NCBI RefSeq assembly: GCF_003115855.1
Contig: NZ_KZ819084.1
Coordinates: 62,001-126,000, forward strand
DNA: 64,000 nucleotides
Source: Brenneria corticis
GTDB taxonomy: Bacteria > Pseudomonadota > Gammaproteobacteria > Enterobacterales > Enterobacteriaceae
Reading direction: 5' to 3'
How positions within the stretch are numbered: position 1 is the stretch's first letter; the number at the start of each line of letters is the position of its first letter. Shown one piece after another: positions 61,481 through 64,000 of the stretch. The position numbers and the translations under genes were made by a program. The notes under the pieces were generated by a model. The model did no database searches. It was not told the DNA's origin and saw only the letters and a program-made list of their open reading frames with translations.

Positions 61481-62740
61481 GTGAGATCCAAAATACGACT
61501 GGCTGCGCTGGCGGTGCTGGGCGGCGTCGTCAGCACCCAGGCCGGCGCGACCAATGGCTATTTTATGCACGGCTACGGCATCAAGGCTCAGGGGCAGGCG
61601 GGGGTCAGCATCGCCCAGCCGCAGGATGCCCTGGCGGCGGCCAACAATCCGGCCGGCACGGTATGGATCGGCGATCGTCTGGATATCGGCGCGACCCTGT
61701 TCGCCCCGGATCGCAGCGCCGAGATCGAAGGGAATGCGGCGGGCGCCAACGGCCGGTACGACGGCAGCGAGAGAAAGTATTTTCTGCTGCCGGAGATCGG
61801 CTATAGCAAGCAACTGAACGATCGCCTGGGCGTCGGCGTCGCCGTGTACGGCAACGGCGGCATGAATACCGACTATAAAGAGAATCCCTACGCCGCCTTT
61901 GGCGGCAACGGCAGCGCGGGCGTCAATCTGAGCCAGCTGTTTATTACCCCCTCGCTGGCCTATAAGTTTACCGAACGGCAGTCTCTCGGCGTCGGTGTGA
62001 ATTTCGTCTATCAGCGCTTCTCCGCCAAGGGATTGAACGCGTTTTCCGGTTTTTCCAGCGATGGCGGCAACTTCAACGATCGCGGCAACGACACCTCCAC
62101 CGGCTGGGGCCTGCGTCTGGGCTGGCAGGGCCGGTTGACCGACGACCTGACGCTGGGGCTGACCTGGTCTTCGAAGATCAAGGCCGGGGAGTTCGACCGC
62201 TATGCCGGGCTGTTTGCCGACGGCGGCAGTTTCGACATTCCGGAAAACTACGGCGTGGGGCTGGCGTACAAGGTGACGCCGGCGCTGACGGTATCCGCCG
62301 ACGTGCAGGAGATCAAATACGGCAGCGTGCGTTCCATCGCCAATGAGTTCAACGTGCAGTCGGTATTCGCGGGCGATAATTTCGGCTCGAAGAACGGCCC
62401 CGGTTTCGGCTGGCGGGACGTGACGGTGTATAAGCTGGCCGTCAGCTATGCGCTGAGTCCTGAACTGACGCTGCGCGGCGGTTTCAGCCATGCCGACCAG
62501 CCGGTGCAAAAGAGCCAGACCTTCCTCAATGTGCTTGCCCCGGGAGTGATTCGCAACCACCTGAGCGTCGGCCTGACGTGGGCGCCTTCGCCTGACGGAG
62601 AGTTGAGCCTGGCCTATACCTACGGCTTCAAGGAGACCGTCAACGGCAATGGCTCCATTCCGGCGGCCTTTGGCGGCGGCGAAGCCAACGTGAAGATGAG
62701 CCAGGATATTCTCGGCATCGCCTACGCCTGGAAGTTCTAG
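61481..62740 (+). CDS. FadL/OMPP1/TodX-family outer membrane channel
   Basis: A 419-residue outer-membrane beta-barrel for hydrophobic compounds. A GTG start (GGAG 9 bases upstream) gives a signal peptide (MRSKIRLAALAVLGGVVSTQ, cleavage near AGA-T), then the FadL hatch ATNGYFMHGYGIKAQGQAGV and a family-like QPQDALAAANNPAGTVW. The C-terminus ends in an aromatic residue (AYAWKF), as barrel proteins do. It follows the choline transporter by 132 bases, which include a GCCGGATCCGGC palindrome at 61446-61457. It may bring in aromatic or fatty-acid-like substrates; a link to the PaaK-like ligase is speculative. Confidence 0.9.
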   Translation: MRSKIRLAALAVLGGVVSTQAGATNGYFMHGYGIKAQGQAGVSIAQPQDALAAANNPAGTVWIGDRLDIGATLFAPDRSAEIEGNAAGANGRYDGSERKYFLLPEIGYSKQLNDRLGVGVAVYGNGGMNTDYKENPYAAFGGNGSAGVNLSQLFITPSLAYKFTERQSLGVGVNFVYQRFSAKGLNAFSGFSSDGGNFNDRGNDTSTGWGLRLGWQGRLTDDLTLGLTWSSKIKAGEFDRYAGLFADGGSFDIPENYGVGLAYKVTPALTVSADVQEIKYGSVRSIANEFNVQSVFAGDNFGSKNGPGFGWRDVTVYKLAVSYALSPELTLRGGFSHADQPVQKSQTFLNVLAPGVIRNHLSVGLTWAPSPDGELSLAYTYGFKETVNGNGSIPAAFGGGEANVKMSQDILGIAYAWKF

Positions 62741-62763
62741 CGGCGGCGGTAAAACTTAAGCTA

Positions 62764-64000
62764 TCACCTTGCCTGACTGGCCACCTGGTTCGCCGCGATA
62801 AATGCCGCGACGTTCATCACGTTTGCCGGGGAACGGCGCTGCGCGATTTGTTCGGCCATGTAGGTCATATAGGGCGCGACATGTTGAAAAAAGGCCTTGT
62901 AACCGCTGCACAGATAATTTTGCCGCTGGTTGCCGAGAGGAATAATTCGGTGCTTCGGACATCCTCCCTGGCATACGAAACGATAGTCGCAGCGTTGGCA
63001 CGCCGGCGATGACGGCGTTTTCCGGCGGCTGAACTTTTTTTGCTGTTTACCGTAGGCCAGCGTCGATAACGGCGTGGTCATAATATTGCCCAGACGATGT
63101 TCCGGGGTGACGAAATGATCGCAGCTATAAATATCGCCGTTTTGTTCAATGATTAATGCTCTGCCGCAGGTGGGTTGCATTACGCAGAGGCTGGGTGTTT
63201 CACCGGCCCATGCCGCTAATGTGTTATCGAACAGCTGTACGAATACCCGGCCGACATCCTGACGTACCCATTGGTCAAACACGCTAATCATAAACTTGCC
63301 GTAGGCGTCCCCGTTCACCGACCAGGGCATGACGGTTTCACCCAGGCCGTTTTGCCGGCATATCAGTTCGCCGAATTGCTGCCCGGCGCCGGCCGCAGCC
63401 GCGGGTTCGACGATGGGAATAAACTGCACGTGCGGGCATGCCAGTTCGCGGGTCAGAAAGTGGTATACCTCGCGGGGATATTTGGCGGTCTCGCTGTTTA
63501 CCACGGCGAGCAAATTGAACTCGACCTCATGTTTCCTTAAACGCTCGATACCGTCAATCACTTGCCGGAAAACGGACTGGCCGCTGTTGCTCTTGCGGAA
63601 GCGGTCGTGCAATGACCGGGGACCATCCACGGATATCCCCACCAGAAAATGATTTTCGGCGAGAAAAGCCGCCCATGCGTCATTAAGCAGCACGCCGTTG
63701 GTTTGCAGACTGTTATGGATGCGTCTGCCCTTGCCGTACTGGCTCTGCAAAGCCAGCACCCGGCGGTAAAAGTCCAGCCCCGCCAGGGTGGGCTCGCCGC
63801 CCTGCCAGGCGAACATGATCTCTTCGGTCGGCCAGTTCTCAATATATTGTTTGATATATTGACGCAACACCGCGTCATCCATATGCCGTTTGGGGGACGG
63901 GCTTTGCAGAACATCTTTCCCTTTGGGCAGATAAAAACAGTATTCGCAGGACAGATTGCACTGAAAGCTGGTCGGTTTGGCCATCAGGTGAAAAGGTTTC
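62764..64000 (-). CDS. Anaerobic sulfatase-maturating radical SAM enzyme (5' end beyond window)
   Basis: A radical SAM/SPASM protein. CNLSCEYCFYL carries the SAM-cluster CxxxCxxC, and the C-terminal half holds the SPASM cysteines (CVMQPTCGRALIIEQNGDIYSCDHF, then CQRCDYRFVCQGGCPKHR and CSGYKAFF). An internal Met at 63984 could start it, but the frame continues to the edge as KPFHL before MAKPT, matching the FHxMAKPT opening of these enzymes, so the true start lies outside. It would convert the active-site Cys (or Ser) of sulfatases to formylglycine and is a probable partner of BetC. At least 412 residues are visible. Confidence 0.9.
   Translation of the reverse strand, partial: KPFHLMAKPTSFQCNLSCEYCFYLPKGKDVLQSPSPKRHMDDAVLRQYIKQYIENWPTEEIMFAWQGGEPTLAGLDFYRRVLALQSQYGKGRRIHNSLQTNGVLLNDAWAAFLAENHFLVGISVDGPRSLHDRFRKSNSGQSVFRQVIDGIERLRKHEVEFNLLAVVNSETAKYPREVYHFLTRELACPHVQFIPIVEPAAAAGAGQQFGELICRQNGLGETVMPWSVNGDAYGKFMISVFDQWVRQDVGRVFVQLFDNTLAAWAGETPSLCVMQPTCGRALIIEQNGDIYSCDHFVTPEHRLGNIMTTPLSTLAYGKQQKKFSRRKTPSSPACQRCDYRFVCQGGCPKHRIIPLGNQRQNYLCSGYKAFFQHVAPYMTYMAEQIAQRRSPANVMNVAAFIAANQVASQAR

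Noticed and set aside
61013..62560. Minus-strand open frame opposite the FadL-type gene
   Set aside because: Shadow of the FadL-family gene and the end of the permease gene; no motif and no ribosome site.
1..64000. tRNA, rRNA or CRISPR array
   Set aside because: No cloverleaf, rRNA-like segment or regularly spaced repeat array was seen on either strand.
1..64000. Complete insertion sequence or transposase gene
   Set aside because: No translated frame shows a transposase motif; only short palindromic repeats and one possibly decayed fragment near 44.1 kb were found.

Overview
The window is a gene-dense, GC-rich stretch from a gammaproteobacterium, most likely a member of Enterobacterales (a soil- or plant-associated Yersiniaceae or Pectobacteriaceae type). 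That placement is inferred from the gene families (ygaP-like, nhaA, GltIJK-like, Dpp-like, inositol iol genes), Shine-Dalgarno-led starts and tight ATGA overlaps; no rRNA or housekeeping marker is present to fix the genus. About 57 protein-coding genes are supported, and most belong to nutrient import and catabolism.

Layout. (1) 1-8146, plus strand: end of a myo-inositol catabolic and uptake operon (RbsB/RbsA/RbsC-like transporter, Gfo/Idh/MocA dehydrogenase, iolC fused to DUF2090, iolE, iolB). (2) 8223-13554, minus strand: ygaP-like rhodanese, then a GntR-controlled amino-acid importer with a binding protein and two permeases but no ATPase, ending in an SHMT-like PLP enzyme. (3) 13794-15545: nhaA and an apparently gutted beta-lactamase-like gene. 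(4) 15683-22288: M20 amidohydrolase plus a complete Dpp-type peptide transporter. (5) 22469-35858: opine-dehydrogenase-like enzyme and LysR (minus), then a plus-strand run of flavin monooxygenase, alpha/beta hydrolase, a second Dpp-type transporter with an embedded creatinase-like M24 protein, and a BisC-like molybdenum oxidoreductase. (6) 35954-42438, minus strand: third Dpp-type transporter (Tat-exported binding protein, fused double ATPase) ending in a PatB/MalY-type C-S lyase. (7) 42439-44874: an AT-rich and hairpin-rich area around a lone creatininase-family gene, with an undetermined base and repeated motifs. (8) 44875-50509: MetQ-like binding protein, PaaK-like acyl-CoA ligase and a four-subunit 2-oxoacid:ferredoxin oxidoreductase. 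(9) 50513-55880: AraC regulator, AhpD-like protein, acyl-CoA-dehydrogenase-like flavoprotein and an SsuBAC/TauABC-type importer. (10) 55934-64000: choline-sulfate module (ChoX-like protein, choline sulfatase betC, LysR, ChoV/ChoW-like transporter), a FadL-type porin and an anaerobic sulfatase-maturating radical SAM enzyme running off the right edge.

Read together, 15.7-64 kb looks like an island for scavenging peptides, conjugated amino acids and organosulfur compounds. Substrates enter by several ABC systems and are opened by amidohydrolases, a sulfoxide-reductase-like enzyme, a C-S lyase, a flavin oxidase and a sulfatase. Ketoacids or carboxylates could be turned into acyl-CoA by the ferredoxin oxidoreductase or the ligase. 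The most interesting candidate systems are the molybdo-reductase/C-S lyase/peptide-transporter pair of divergently organised operons meeting at 35.9 kb, and the PaaK plus four-subunit oxidoreductase operon, which is unusual for this kind of organism. The substrates are inferred, not shown.
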